From Hippophae tibetana (Eukaryota > Streptophyta > Magnoliopsida > Rosales > Elaeagnaceae): DNA of 64,000 nucleotides. Below the pieces are notes generated by a model. That model made no database searches. It was not told the origin of the DNA and was given only the letters and a program-made list of their open reading frames with translations. The position numbers and the translations under genes are program-made. Of this stretch, positions 1 to 14,348 are shown one piece after another. The stretch spans positions 103,444,898-103,508,897 of the forward strand of contig CM072810.1 of the NCBI GenBank assembly GCA_037013495.1, written 5' to 3'. Within the stretch, counting starts at the first letter, position 1, and the number at the start of each line of letters is the position of its first letter.

Positions 1-3000
1 GGGTGTCTTAAGAGGGGAATCTCATGATTCGCATCGCACGGCTGGATCTAAGGGCACAGATGGAGAGTTTTTAGTGGGACCACACTAACGTTTAAATTAC
101 AATTTCACCCTCGGATCGTTTTCGAGAGGGAAAAAATTATCTGCTGCATTAATTTTATTTTTTTTCAAATAAAGATAATTATCTATTGCATTATTAAATA
201 GCTGAATTATGCAATTAATTTTATATTTTTCTTAGTTTTTATTTTGTAACTCTTATTTTTATTTTAAACAAAATTCACTCAAATTTAATTTAAATTAACA
301 AGACTCATCATGTGTATCAAACGTAGATGACTTGTAATATTTAAGTTCAATAGAAAATTTAAAAAAAATAAATGTAGATGACACGTAAAATTTAAGTTTA
401 ATATAAAATTTAAAAAATATTATTACAACTTATAATAACAAAAATAATATCATAATATATTGAATTAATTTTAATTTTATAACTTTTAATATTAAATAAA
501 TTCAAATAATCGTATTTCGATTTAAACTATATTTAAAATAAAATGATATATTTAAATTTTTTATAATAAAAACATATAAAATAATAGACATAATCGGTGT
601 TATTTTAATAATTTTAAATTTTAAATTTATTTATTTTTGTTATTTTTTTAAGTTTATTTAACTAAAGTTTTACTATTTTGACAAAAAAAAATTCTTTTAA
701 TCACCAAACTTAATAAAATAAACTAAAAATAATTGTTTAACGAATTAACTTTTTTCCATTAACGCAATGTTTATCGTAAGAAATGTACTAATTTTAATGT
801 TTTGTAATCCCTATAATTTAAAAGTTTAAATAATGTTTGATATTATTTTTACTTTTTAATTTTTTTAATTTATTTGTATGTATGACTATAATAATTATTA
901 TTTTTATCTAAAAAAATCACTAAAATTTTAAGCAATTTGTAAATTTTTAAAACATATTTTATTAACTGATTTCTAAATTCTAAATTTTTTTTTCATTTTC
1001 AATTAATATTTTTCCAGAACATACATATCGAATCTTATAAATTACTTTATTATAAATGTTGAGAACAATTATTAGAAACATTAATTTATAGAGAATAACC
1101 AAAAAAACTAATTCCATATATTTTTGAAAAAAAATCAAAAAGCAACAAACAACATATAATTTTTTTTCCTTAAAATCATGAAGTATTAATTATTATGTTA
1201 CACGTTAATATTGGTTTTACAAGAAAAATATCGATTGTATTCCGACTTGTTGATTAATATTACTATATTAGTATGCACTGAAAAGCATTTCTCTTAGGAG
1301 TATTAAAAATTGATTCAAAAAATAGGTAAATTAATAAATATATAATTAAATTATTATAAAAAATTTAAATAATAAAAATAATATTTAAGTATTATTAATT
1401 GAATAAATTTATCAATTATTTTATTATTATTAGTATAAATTTATCACTAATTTTTTTATTTTTTTATTAATGGTACAAATTTAGAATTAAAAATTTAACA
1501 TAATAGAATATCTTATAACACTAATTATAATTAATAATATATTTGTAATATTTATAATAATATAATCGAATATTTATTAGTTTTAAAAAAATTTGTGATC
1601 GATGGTAAGAGTACGGATTAAAATCACTAAATATTATTACTCGAAATTTTTTAGATAAATGATTGAAATCTAGTCCCGTATAGACGACATCGAGACCGTC
1701 CAATCGCGCGTGACATTTTTTTCATTTTAGCTGGTAGGTTAACGTAAATTACTAATTGGATCATCGAGCCATTCTAATTTTACAAATTATATTCACCATT
1801 TTATTTTAAATTTATGCATTTTAATAACCTTAATTTTATAATTATAAATATTTAGTCATTCTACAAAAAAAAATTGATATTTTAATAAATAAAAAATTAT
1901 ATTTTTTAATCTTTTGAGACAATTTTTTTTTAAAAAATTGTAATACTAATATGAATAAATATATTAATTTTAAAAATATTGATTAATATATTTTATTTAT
2001 AAAAATTAAATTATTAAAGTGGCATATTATCCTTTAAATTAAATTGTTATATTGCTCGTGTGAAAGTTACAATAAATAAAGAAAATAAACTATTAATATT
2101 ACTCTTCCCCATCACTTCTTTCTACGTTAATTGGTTTACATTAGTATATTAATTAAACTTATAAGTAGTAAATAATTTTTCATCAAGAGAAAAATAAAAA
2201 TAAAAATATTTTTTATTAAAATTAAGAATGAAAAATTATTGACAACATCAATATTGTTGCAATATTGTCAAAAAAAATTAGACATTTTAATAATATCTGT
2301 CATTTTGTAGTTAAAATATGGAGAATATTTTGATAATACCAACAAAATATTATTGTTGAAAAAATTATAAAAAAATATAATTTTTTATTAATTGTTTATT
2401 TTTTTAAAATAATTTATCTTTAAAATTATCTATTTATAGTTTTTATTATCTTTAATAAAAAAATATTTCTATAAATTTGAGATAATATGTATTATCCATA
2501 TTTATTCATTTATAATAATATTAAAATTATAATCTAAATAAATATATAATATTTTAACGTCAGTTGATAAAAAGTGGGGTAATTATATGATATCAGTAGC
2601 AAACACGTGATACACTGGTACTATCGCACAGTAACCAAAGTCTTTTTCCAGAGGAAGGCGTGATTGGATTTTGATACATTTTTACTTGAATTTCACCAAA
2701 TCGATGTGCTATTTTTTTCTAAAAATCAAAACGGAGTTATAAAAATAGACCAGACAATAATTTGTCAGTTTTAATTTGCGTTTTACATCTACAAATATTT
2801 TATACCAATTTAAATTATTTTAATTTTAAATAATATTAAATTAAGATATAAAAATGATCATTTAATTAAAATAATTATATATTAATATTTAAATTAAAAC
2901 TGATCATTAATTTGTAAGTAAAAAATAAATAAATTATTATTTATTAATTATAATATTTTTTTATAAAAAATAATAATATAAATTATTTCACTTAATAAAC

Positions 3001-4900
3001 TTATAAGAGAATAGTAATACAAGAGAATAGTAATTTTTAGTTAATTTATTATTTCAATTTATAGGAATTGGTATTTTTTTTAAAAAAAATTAAATTGTAG
3101 TTATTTATAAAAATTTGATAATTTTTTTTCCTTCTGAAAATAAATGTAATTGATAAAACGTGTGGGGAAAATAATTATTGTAATAGCTAAAATGTGGTTT
3201 ATGGAAATCAAACATATATTATTATTATTACTTCATATCTATATAATTATATAAAAATATATATAATTTTAATAATAAAACACATAATACTTGTATAATT
3301 ATATTAAATTTTATATATTCTTATTTTATGTATTTTTATTTTACTTAAAAATAAGTATTAAATAGTTAAAAAATAAAAATTAGTGTCAATATTTTAAATA
3401 ATATAATAAAACAAGAATTAAGTTAACACTTATTTTTTAAAAATTAAATATATTTTTAAATAAGTGTTAAAAAATAAGAAAAACATGATAAAAATATTAT
3501 CAATTCATAATTGATGATTATTAAACGAATATACTGGAAACTAGTACGTGATGGTTATGATTAGTACCCCACCCACATTCATAAATACCACAATTAATAC
3601 ATTGGTACCTTAAAATATCTCATATTATTAAAAAGTTTGATTTTAGTTAAAATATTATTTTGACATTCTTACGAAGGATTTTTTTTTTGTTAATTTTCAT
3701 TAGTTTTTTTCTGATGGCATTAATATTATAATATTTTTAGTTAATTGTTCATGAAAAAAATTTTGATTGTTATCTCTATCAATTAGTTATGAAAAATATT
3801 TTCATCATGTCTTAATAAAATTGTTTAAATGTTATTATTTTTAATACTTATTTATATTATTTATTCTTTAAAACATAAATTTAATAATTTTTATTTTTTT
3901 CATAACTTTAATAGGAAGTGTTAAACTTACTTTAACCAAAAAATTATTTTTTAAGCTTTAGTTAATTTTTATAAAAAAATCCTTTACCAAAAAACCAAAA
4001 AGATATTTTGAGTAAAAAAACTAGTTATTTTTTAAAAAGGATAGAAAATATATTGATACTTAAATTGGGATACTAAAATATAATATTTTAATAACATGAG
4101 ATATATAAGGTATCAATATATTAATTTAGATACCTTATTATTTTTTATTATTAATTTTTAAATTAGATTTGATAAATTGAAATTTACTAATTTATAATTT
4201 TTAGATGTTAATTAAAATATTAAAATAGTTAAAATGATTAACATTTTGACACATGTAATAATACAATAACTAAAGTATATTAATTAAAAATAAAATAATT
4301 AATATATCTAATTTATAAAAATAAAATAACATATGCAATTTTTATATTAAAATAGAGTAAATTTATAATTTTCAATAAAATGTTTATATTAACAAAATAT
4401 AAAATAAAATAGCCAATATGTCTAACTTATAAAAATAAAATAACACCTACAGAGCAAATTTATAACTTTCATTAATATATATAATTTATGGTCAAATTTA
4501 TTTTATTTTTAAAATAAGGATGAATAATATTAATAATTTATATATTTTTATAATTTGGTTGCATATTATTGTTTTTTATGGATTGATCAATTTATTTCTT
4601 AATTTTTAAAATTTAGTCCCATTATTTTTTTATTGTAATTTAGTCTTTTCATTTTTATATTTTATATTTTAATCCCTTTATTTTTAAATTTTTATTTTTA
4701 TTTGATATCAAAATTTGTACCAAATATATGAAAATTAAAAGTCAAAGACTAAAGTATGAAAACAAAACAAAAAATAGATCAAATAAAAAAAATAAGAAAA
4801 ACAAGCTATAAATTATAAAAATATATAAGAACCATTTGGGTAATTGAACAAAAAAAATTAAAAAATTGTTAGATATATATAGATGTTATATATAAGATAA
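1..4900. other. AT-rich intergenic DNA, no gene seen
   Basis: Very AT-rich sequence with stops in all frames and no recognisable coding, RNA or transposon protein signature. The first ~130 bases are less AT-rich than the rest and could be the edge of a promoter or transcript of a gene outside the window, but nothing identifies it. A perfect 13 bp inverted repeat (TTAACACTTATTT at 3423-3435 and its complement at 3458-3470, 22 bp spacer) could form a small hairpin. Confidence 0.6.
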
Positions 4901-4916
4901 CTCTCTTATATTTGAA

Positions 4917-5265
4917 AGTAATTATTTTTTATTACTCTTGATTGCGATTTAATATATCCCTTATTTATTTAGGACTCTCAAATTTATTATTTTTCTCACA
5001 AATAAATGTTGATAAGTACACTATCAATAGTAGGATAAATTTGATATTTTTTAATGCTTAATTTTTATATTTAAACTAAAAATAAAATAAGTTAGTCACT
5101 AACATTATATATTCAATTATTATATTTTTTTTAATTTTCAAACGCACCCATTTTGAGTGTAGTAAATAGAAGTTGAAAATTAAATTTTGTTACTTTGATA
5201 AAAATACCACAATCTTACTGACTAGATCATACAATCACATTTATTTAATAGGGTACAATTACATT
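4917..5265. repeat. Tandem duplication, copy 1 (~350 bp)
   Basis: This stretch is repeated, diverged, directly downstream at 5273-5610. Shared landmarks in the same order include TTTATTACTCTTG, the CCCTTATTT...TTTAGGACT segment, ATAAGTACACT.TCAATAGTA, and GCACCCATTTT.AGTGTA. Neither copy has an ORF or transposon termini that I can see. It is probably an old local tandem duplication of intergenic DNA. Confidence 0.7.
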
Positions 5266-5272
5266 AATAGAT

Positions 5273-5610
5273 ATAATTACTTTTTATTACTCTTGGCTGT
5301 GATTTAATTTGTCCCTTATTTCTTTAGGACTCAATCCCAAAATTATTATTTTCCTCACAATTAGATGCATATAAGTACACTGTCAATAGTAACACAAATT
5401 TGATATATTTTAATGCTTAACTTTTATATTTTACTAACAATAAAATAAATTAATTCCTGTTATTATAAATTCAAATATTACAATTTCTTTTAGTTGGAAT
5501 GCACCCATTTTAAGTGTAATAAGTAGAGATTAAAATTTGAATATTTGACCAAAAATAATACAACCTAATCAATTGCATTATCAACTTATTATATTAACAG
5601 ATACAATCAC
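5273..5610. repeat. Tandem duplication, copy 2 (~340 bp)
   Basis: Diverged second copy of 4917-5265, in the same orientation and almost abutting it. The two can be aligned over nearly their whole length by eye, with small indels. Non-coding. Confidence 0.7.
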
Positions 5611-6520
5611 ATTTCTTTAACTCCTTTGTAAAGTAAAGATAAACAAATATTTTATTAGAAATAAAATTGTTAAAATAATAATTATTTAATTTTAAATAAA
5701 TTAAAAATAATTATTATTTAATTTTAAATAAATTAAAAATAATTTAATACAATTACATATAAATATTAAATATTTTTTAATACTTTGCATCGTGAGAAAA
5801 TATTTATTCATAATAAATAAGTTCATACATGTTATGAATTTAAAACAATTAACTTTTATTTAAATAATACAGGGTGGGAAATTGAATTGATATGAACTCT
5901 ATTCGTGCACATAAAATAGGGTGTGTTTTTAATCAATAATGAAAATAAATATGAATTAAAATAGAGAGAAAATAAAATGTAAAATTCATTTCATTTATTT
6001 TTATTCAGTAAACTGTAGTAAGGAATCAAAAATAAAAGTATTAGTTTATTTAAATATCATTTTAAATGTAACAATAAAAAATATTAAAATAAATATTTTG
6101 TATATTTGAAAAAAAAATCAATATTAAAAAATAGATAAATAGTCGATGAAAATATTTTTCAAATTAGTGTGATCTTTATTACATTTTAATTATGTATTAG
6201 AAAGCAAACTAGAAAATGAGAATGAGTTTCTTTTCCTACCTCCTCTTTTTTCTTATTAATAAACACACACAAGGTTTGAATTACAATTATGAGTTGTGTA
6301 TTAAAAAATAAATTATTCTTTTATTGAAATTAAGTTACATCGATTTGATTATAATTACATACCCATAAACTTGAAAACTAATGTATACGTTATAAAATTT
6401 TATTTTTCTTGCTTAATAATAATTACATTTTATTTTTGAACAAAAAATTACAAATTTTGTGTAAATTTCACTTAACATACATGTTAGTTTTATAGTTATT
6501 AAATTAAGCATTTAAGTGAC
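5611..6520. other. AT-rich intergenic DNA, nothing recognised
   Basis: No ORF of note, RNA gene or repeat boundary recognised. Contains short direct repeats such as AAATAATTATTATTTAATTTTAAATAAATT-like units around 5680-5750 (imperfect, shared in short pieces). Confidence 0.5.
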
Positions 6521-6835
6521 ATAATTTTTTAATTGAATATTTTAATCTCTTGATTTATGATTATATATTATTAATCATGTTATTATTATTATGAAAAGTA
6601 ATAAATTTTAGTTATATAATTATTAAAATAAATATTTATAATCTATCAAAATATTAAAATTGAGTAATTATAATCCCATAATATTTACAATATAACTTAT
6701 AATTTTCATAAATAATAAAATAATGTATATTTAATTCAAAAATTATAAAAATAAAGTATTTATTTATACATAATAATGAAACTATTATTATTATTATTTT
6801 AAATTAAGAGATTAAACTACCAATTAAATAATTAT
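6521..6835. mobile_element. MITE-like element with terminal inverted repeats
   Basis: The left end (about 6521-6555) and the right end (about 6801-6835) are imperfect inverted repeats of ~35 bp. Both contain TTTAATCTCTTRATTT when read inward. The ~315 bp between them is AT-rich and non-coding, which fits a miniature inverted-repeat transposable element. I could not define a clean target-site duplication, so the superfamily is not assigned. Confidence 0.55.
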
Positions 6836-7288
6836 GAGAATTTTATTACATTTCTTTATTTTATTTTTCTTATTAAATATTTTTGTTATTTTTATAATAT
6901 ATTGCGGGAATGATCCAATACATTTACATGCATACATACTCAAAAGTATACTCATTTATACACTTACATCATTTAAACTTTATCACTATTAATATTATTT
7001 AAAATATTAAATTATTTTTAAAAAAAATTAAAATAATTATCATAAATATAAAAATTATGAGTGCTTTAACTATAAAAATGAGCTGATATTAATAATCAAA
7101 CAGTTTTATAGCTATAATCAATTCATTTTAAAATATGGACTTTGATCAGAAGATGAGCTAGCCTGCACGAAAAATTAATTTAATATTAATGAGATTCAGA
7201 TACCGTAATTAAAATTACGAAAAATAATGATTAATTAATAAGCCCACGCACGGTTCTCCGAGAATCTCTCTTCCCCTCGAGTGGGGGT

Positions 7289-7444
7289 CCATATATTTTT
7301 GGACTTTACTGTATATGTTATATATATATATTAACGAAAAACAAAATATTGAATTATATGGTATTTAAATTCTCAAAATATAGATAAACGCAATCTTTAC
7401 CTTCTTTTACGCTAATGAACAATTAATGCTCCAAAAATATATGG
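7289..7444. repeat. Perfect 15 bp inverted repeat around a 126 bp spacer
   Basis: CCATATATTTTTGGA at 7289-7303 is exactly complementary to TCCAAAAATATATGG at 7430-7444. The spacer is AT-rich and non-coding. This may be a very small foldback element or chance in AT-rich DNA. The arm is long enough to note, but there is no clear target duplication. Confidence 0.5.
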
Positions 7445-9726
7445 CTCATCTAATATTTTTAGATTACGTAATATAATGTTTTTATAATAAAGTTTTATTT
7501 TTAATAATTATTTTCATTATTTTTTACTAATATTATCATTTTATTTTTAATATATTTTTATCTATATTTTAAAGTTGATATTTTAATAGTATTTTTATTT
7601 AAAAAATATATTAATTTAAAATTAATTTTTAATTTTTTACATTTATAACATCTTAAAAAAATTTATAACTATAAACAACTAATACATTTAGATTATTATT
7701 TTAAAAATATTTAGTACATTATTTTATATTAAATATTATATAAATTAAATTATAATTATTTAAATTAATTTAATATTAAAAATCATTAAATTAAATATTT
7801 TTAAAGTGTTTTAAAATAATTGAAACATGAGTATGCAAAGTGTAACTGAGTAGTGACATATGTGTTCCTTTGACTTTGTTATTTTTATTATCATTTTATG
7901 TGAAAACGAGTGGACATGAGCAATGTTGCAATTTTATCCTTATTTACGCGTGACACCTTTTCTATTGTTGTTAAAAGAGAAAAGTTAATTAATATAAAAT
8001 AATTGATTAATTTTATACATTTTTTAAAAAATAATCACACTTAAATTATTTATATTTATATTTTGATATTTTCTTTAAACTTTTTTTTACCAATTAAAAT
8101 ATATAAAGTATACATATTTAAATTATTAATGTATATTTTGATTAATTTAAACAACTTAAAGATATCATTTATTATAAAAATTGATATAATACTTTTAGTT
8201 GAAAATATAAATAAAAAAAATATCAAAAAAATAAGAATAATCTAAAGATACTAATAACCATTTTTTGCATTCATATTATTTACATTCTATTGATTTTTTT
8301 TTTTTAATTTTTTAGATATTATCGAAACTTGTCAAAATTTAAATAATATAAATTTACGTATACATATAATCACTCGTTATCGTAAAAAAGAAAAGCAAAA
8401 GATCATAATCTAACGTACACTTTTTGGTTGTCATCAAATAATAATTTATTTAAAATATTACTTAAAAGTTAGTTGATTATGAGATGGTTTTTTTTTTTTT
8501 TTTTGCAGAAAATCAAAGGATACTTGTTATAATTATTTTATTTAATATAATAATTTATAAATTAAAATTTATATAAATAATGAGATTAAGTTACTGAGAC
8601 AACAAAGCACATGAGCTCACATCCAAGAGCGTACCCATTTTACAAACTCATTTTATTGCACTAAGAATAGACGACAAGATATAATATATTTTTTTTCTAA
8701 TGTCAAAATTAAGCAACAATAAATCAAATAATATTTTTTAAATCAAATAATATTTTTTATAATTCAAACATATAAATTAAAGTAGATGAGGGTATCATGC
8801 GAGCCACAAATTTAATAAAAAATTATTTATAAAATAATATTTTTATAGAACTAAAATAATATCTTCTACTTTAATATTGTTATAATTTTTTATTGAGAAA
8901 AATGTTAGTATTTATTTGTGTTGTTTAGTAATTTAGATTATAAATTTTATCATTTAATCACTTAGTTATAGAAAATTGATAAATTAAAAATAAATTATAT
9001 TATTTTAACAATTTTTTTAATAAAATATTATTATTTTTCTATCAAGTAAGTAAACGTAATTAAAATATGAGTATTTAATAATAGTAAAATAAAAATTAAT
9101 TTATATGAAAAAATTCACAAAATATTTGTTTCAATATTTATTAAATGTCACTATTTTATTTTAAATTTTATTAAAATAAAATACACATATATATATTTAA
9201 ATAACTTTATGTTTGAATATTATTATTGTAGATTTTTTCTTCAAAAATCATATTAAATTTTACTTTTATCTTTTTAAAAGATTCATATTTTAATAGCATT
9301 TATTTACTTGATAAAAAATAATAAAAAATATTAAAATAATATAATTTATTCTTAATTAATCATTTTTTAAAAATTAATTGACTAAATGAAATAATTTTTA
9401 ATTAAAATGACTAAACAAAATACAAATAACCTAACACCTCCTCCTTTTTATTATTTATGAAAAATTTAGATTTTATAAGCATGCTATAAAAAAGCAAATC
9501 GTAAATGAAAAACATAATTGACATAATGGACATAATGGAAAGTCATTTTAGGGACCATGGATGAAGGCTGATGTAACATTTTAAATGTGGCATTGAGCCA
9601 TCAATTCCTTTCCCACAATATGTTGTGAGAAGTTGATATCATATCACTTTCATTTTTTTCGGCCTTCAAAAATAACCAAGTATTGATCTAATGGACCAAT
9701 GGTTGTAGTTCATTGATTAAACTGCC

Positions 9727-9750
9727 TATATATATATATATATATATATA
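9727..9750. repeat. (TA)12 microsatellite
   Basis: An uninterrupted run of TA dinucleotides, 24 bp, in non-coding DNA. Likely length-polymorphic. Confidence 0.9.
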
Positions 9751-12700
9751 AAATGGTCCCTCCTAAAATTGGACGACGAATTGAAAGATTTTAATCAATC
9801 CATATTTTGCCAACGGGGACCAATTTGTGACATTGATTCTTTCCTGAAGTCTCACAGAGACTTGTCCCATAACTACATTCAAATACTCAACACTTATATT
9901 GTAATGTTAGTTTAAGGAAGTTTCCTTAGTTTCTCTTCGCAAATCTCACTTGATTTTACTATTTTTATTACTCTCGTATTTTTCTAATTTTTTTTAATCA
10001 CATTGATTCAAGAAAAAAAAAATTTACAAAACACGTATTTATCAAAATTTAGACGATATAAAAATAATCAACTTGAATTATATTAATTGAAGTGAAACAC
10101 GTTAGTACATTAAAATGCAAAAATGAGCAAGATCTAATAAAAGAAAGGGAATAAAAATACTACAAGAAACTTACAAGGAAGGCCCGGAAAGATTACTCAA
10201 AAAAAATACAAAAGTATTTTTGTTTTTTAAATGTTTTTAACAAAACCACAAGAAAATATATTAAATAAGTAATACATTATAAGATTCATTTATGCATCTT
10301 AGATATGTGTACATTAATCTTACCCATAGAATATATTTTAAAAAAATAAATTAGTAACACCCACATATGTCTGTAGTGATTGAGTATCTTACTAAACAGG
10401 TACAAAAAAATATGTTAATACAATAACAGTTACACTGTTGGAGTAAGACCTGTTTTTATTCATTGGGCTTTTCGGGCCGAGCTTCGAGATACCATATAAA
10501 TATTTTTGGAATTTTGATGGAGCCTAAATTATAAGTTTAGGGCCATACTGGCGGAGTCAGCGAGAATAAAATTTTAATTCTGTTACTATTTATATTTAAT
10601 AGTAAAAAAATTAAAATATACAGTCTAAAAAAATTAAAATATATATACTAAAAAAATTAAAATAATTTTAAATCTAATAGATTTAGAATTCAAGATTGAG
10701 TTTTAAGTTTTAGTATTTATAATCTAAAGTCTATATTTTAAGATTTAAGAGATTTAAGTCACTAATTTTTTTATTTAAAACGTATATTCTGATCTCTTAT
10801 TTTTATTAATTTTACTATTATTATATCAATTCCTAAGAGACCTCTAGTAAAATGGATTTAAGACCAATTATATTTTTAAAAAATAGTTTTTATTAGTTTG
10901 AGCATAGATAGGATAATCTTATAAAATCATATTTTATTATATAAGAAAACCGTGTTTTGGTACTAATTCTTACTATTTATGCATTATTATATTAGTTATC
11001 AAGGCATGATATAAATTTAACATTTTACGAATTTAAAATTTATATGTTTTAATAATAGATTTATATCATTAATAAAAAAATCAATAATAGATCTATAACA
11101 AAATAGATAAATTTATAACATAGAGTACAATATAGATTTTTCATATAATAAAATTAAGTAGTAGATTTATATAAATATAATAAATTTTGGTGATACATTT
11201 TTTAATTTATTCTTAAAAATATATATTTAAATCATACAAACATACACATTTTTAAATAACAATAATACCCTTTACTTATTTTTTGATAATTTAATTTTTT
11301 TTCATAATAGTAATTTAAAAAATTATAACATAACTTATAATTTAAAAATAAAAAATCGTCCACTTTCTCGTCTCACATTTAATAGAAACCTTAAAGTCTG
11401 AAGATTTTACCACCTAAATCTTTATATAGTAATTATTAATTTATTTAATTAAAGAGAAAAAAAGGGTAAATACGCAAAGATAACACAATTTTTAGGTGGA
11501 AGAAATATCCAAACTCCCGTAAATATTTAAATTTATAATCATATAAATAATATGTTTTATTCAACTTATATATATTGTATTTAAGAAAAATATCAACCTA
11601 AATATTTACTTTAAATATAATTTTAATTATTTTAATTTATTTATTATTGAATTATTTAAATATTATTTTTATAGATAAAAGTTATAAAATTATAATTTTA
11701 CATAATATTTTGAATGTTTTCCTAGTATAGGAACTTATAACTTCAAGTAAATTGAAAACTACACACCTTAAGAGATGGGCTTCAAAACGGCACTTAGTTT
11801 TTGGATACTTATGTATATCATATATATATAAAAAAAACTTAAATGTTTGATGCTAATAATTATAATTATTTTATATGAAATTTGAATATATTTATATAAT
11901 AGTTATTAGTTATGAATGTTTAATAGTTTTTTTATGCTTATTATTTTTAATACTTATTCGTAATTATATTTAGTTTTAAAAAATTAAATATTAATATAGT
12001 TATTATTCGATTATATTATTCAAAATATTGATATTAATTTTTATATTTTAATTATTTATCACATATTTTTAAGTAAAATAAAAAATATAAAAATAAGAAT
12101 AATAAAATTTAATTTAATTATTTTAAATATTGTGTGTTTTTATTAAAAATATATTTTTTATATATAATTGTATGTATATAAAAAATAATATTAATATATA
12201 TTTAATTTTTGAAACTCTAAAGAAGAAATATGCTAAATTTTGTCTTACATAGAATCCATTAGATTTCGTCCAAATGTAAACTATAGTTATAGAGGAATGA
12301 AGGCAAATATTACGAATATACAATTACATTTGATTTTGGTGAAAAAACTTTTAGATGGACACGATTCCAAGTTAATAGATAAAAAGGAGAAGAAGTAAGT
12401 GATTAAGTTCATCATTTGATCTACGTACTAAAACTAATAACATTTGAAATTATGTGGAAACTAAGTTTTCACTCAAGTCCTATATAACAAGCTATACCAA
12501 GTAAAAAGTGTAGAACGATAAGCTCATAAGGACCACAATTGTATAACCATTCATCAACAAAAAATCCTATTAATTGTAATTTTATCCAGATCTCCTGGAA
12601 AAGCATGAAAAAAAGGCTGGATCTATGGTTAATCGATGTAGGACACCATCATTTAGTTATTGCAATTATTTTCCTCGTAATGGGTTACATGTATTTTAGG

Positions 12701-13097
12701 GCATTGGTTATGGTATAAATAAGTTGTTTAATCATTAACATGTTGAATTATATACACGATGAGCTGGTTTATATCAATTCTAATCAAACAATTCTAAATC
12801 ATTTTTATATTTCTATATTAATAGATTAATTAATAGAATATAAAATAAACCCGATAAAAAGATAAAATAAAAAATCCTAGATTTATACTCGGAGGCTCAT
12901 TACTTCAACTAGTCTTCATGTTCCTTAAATGATTTGAACCCCTACCTTCTTTATCACCGAGCAATCATTTAAGGGCCTTAGTTGATGATTCAGGTTATTT
13001 CCCTTTTGATGATGGAGCTTATCCTTCATCGTTTCACTGGCCGATCTTGACCCATGTTATTTTGAGGTCATATATATCTAGTATTTAGAGTTTGCCT

Positions 13098-13195
13098 CGA
13101 TTTGGTACCCCACAGATCCTATTTTTTCCTATTCAAAGATTAGCCATGTTTTCACATCGAGAATTCTTTGTAGATGAAGAGATGTTAAAAGGGCT
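13098..13195 (+). pseudogene. ycf2: Plastid ycf2 fragment (nuclear plastid DNA)
   Basis: About 100 bp reads as the C-terminal region of plastid Ycf2: a CAGATCCTATTTTTTCCTATTC-like stretch runs into CACATCGAGAATTCTTTG, encoding HREFF.DEEM.KGL, a well-conserved Ycf2 motif. The match stops after the KGL codons and the frame upstream is broken. It marks the left recognisable edge of a plastid-derived mosaic that continues to 16.77 kb. It is a dead fragment, not a nuclear gene. Confidence 0.7.
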
Positions 13196-13199
13196 TCAG

Positions 13200-13977
13200 A
13201 ATCAAAATCTGTTGAATCACTCATGTTATGATCTTCTACAACATAGGTCTTCATGTTCCTTCATCTAGCTTATGTTCTTCATGTAGTATTCAGATCGAAT
13301 GGCCATGAAATTATATCGTTACTTCCAACCATCCCATCAAATAAGTGGAAGACTCATTAAATTGTGAAACGTTACCTTGCCATAATGTGATGTATTTTCA
13401 ATGCTAATAAAAATTCATCCATCCAATGGTGTTTAACATCTAGAAAATTGCCAAAAAAATATATAGAATGATAGAAACATTTAAATGGGTTTGATTCTTT
13501 ATCGGATTATAAAAATCCACTTTTTGAAGACCTCTTCCTTCTCTTTTGGATCGAACATCAATTAAAATGATTCAATAAATGGCTCATTAGGATAGATGTA
13601 GACGAACAATACCCACTAGAAACGTATAAGAAGGGAAGAGATTCTTGAATGAGAAAAATGATCCAATAACTTCAAAAGAATTGAACGAGGAGCCATTAAC
13701 TATAGAAGTTTCCAGGGAATTCACTAGAGAAATGTACAAGTGTTTTGTATCTATTGAGCAAAGATGGGGTGTAATTGTATTGTAGTATTAGAAAACATAT
13801 CTTGGGGATGCCCTAAAGTTCTCATATTATCATTATGAATATACATAATTCTTTAATTGAATCAAAATAAAATTCCAATTCGATAATTATTGTAATAAAA
13901 AAAAGAATTGGGAAAGAGGAATTCATCTTTTTTTTCTTTTATTATTAAAGGTGTTTGCTCATTTTGATGGAAAATAT
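13200..13977. other. Part of plastid-derived mosaic, origin not assigned
   Basis: This stretch lies between recognisable plastid pieces and has a similar moderately AT-rich texture. A segment near 13660-13705 (AACGAGGAGCCAT) resembles, in opposite orientation, 14563-14640, so both probably derive from the same organellar sequence. I could not assign the gene. There are no intact ORFs. Confidence 0.4.
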
Positions 13978-14275
13978 GAAGCACATGGGTACAAGTTATG
14001 CCTTGGAATGAAATAAAATTTCGAATTCTCTTTTGTCTAGGAACAAGGAAGCTATAAGTAATACAACTATGAATCTAATAGAGGGTTTGATCTTGGCTCA
14101 GGATGAACGTTGGTGGCATGCTTAACACATGAAAGCCTAGATGGCAAGTGATGTTTTCAATGACGAAACGGAGAGTAATGCGCAAGAACCTACCTTTAGG
14201 AAGGGAACAACAACTGGAAACAGTTGCTAATACCCTATAGGTTGAGGAGCAAAATTGGGAAGCCATCTCGAGGAC
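13978..14275 (+). pseudogene. rrn16: 5' end of plastid 16S rRNA gene with its upstream flank, degenerate
   Basis: From about 14074 the sequence follows the start of plastid rrn16: the segments GGCTCAGGATGAACG, GGCATGCTTAACACATG, GGGAACAACAACTGGAAAC and GCTAATACCC are in the right order and spacing for the first ~190 bases. The preceding ~95 bases (ACAAGTTATGCCTTGGAATGAA ... AAGCTATAAGTAATACAACTATGAATCT in pieces) match the plastid sequence just upstream of rrn16. Many transitions (CGC to TGT-type changes) and truncation after ~200 nt show a nonfunctional nuclear copy. C-to-T and G-to-A changes dominate, as expected for old methylated NUPT DNA. Confidence 0.85.
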
Positions 14276-14348
14276 TTGTTTAAGAATTAAAAAAAAAGGA
14301 ATCTCATGTAAATACCATAGAATAAGGTTTGATCCAATTCATGAGGAT

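Larger units (their letters stand above)
6836..13090. other. AT-rich intergenic DNA with minor repeats
   Basis: No gene supported. Visible items are a perfect 15 bp inverted repeat (CCATATATTTTTGGA at 7289-7303, complement at 7430-7444) and a (TA)12 microsatellite at 9727-9750 inside a somewhat less AT-rich patch (9540-9910). At 8920-9430 there is AT-rich sequence resembling stretches near 44.35, 47.9 and 57.45 kb. A degenerate TTTAGATTT/TTAAGTTTTAG patch near 10660-10790 resembles one at 20130-20200. Confidence 0.5.

Noticed and set aside
14075..14266. A minus-strand ORF of 63 codons
   Set aside because: It is the antisense of the degenerate plastid rrn16 fragment.
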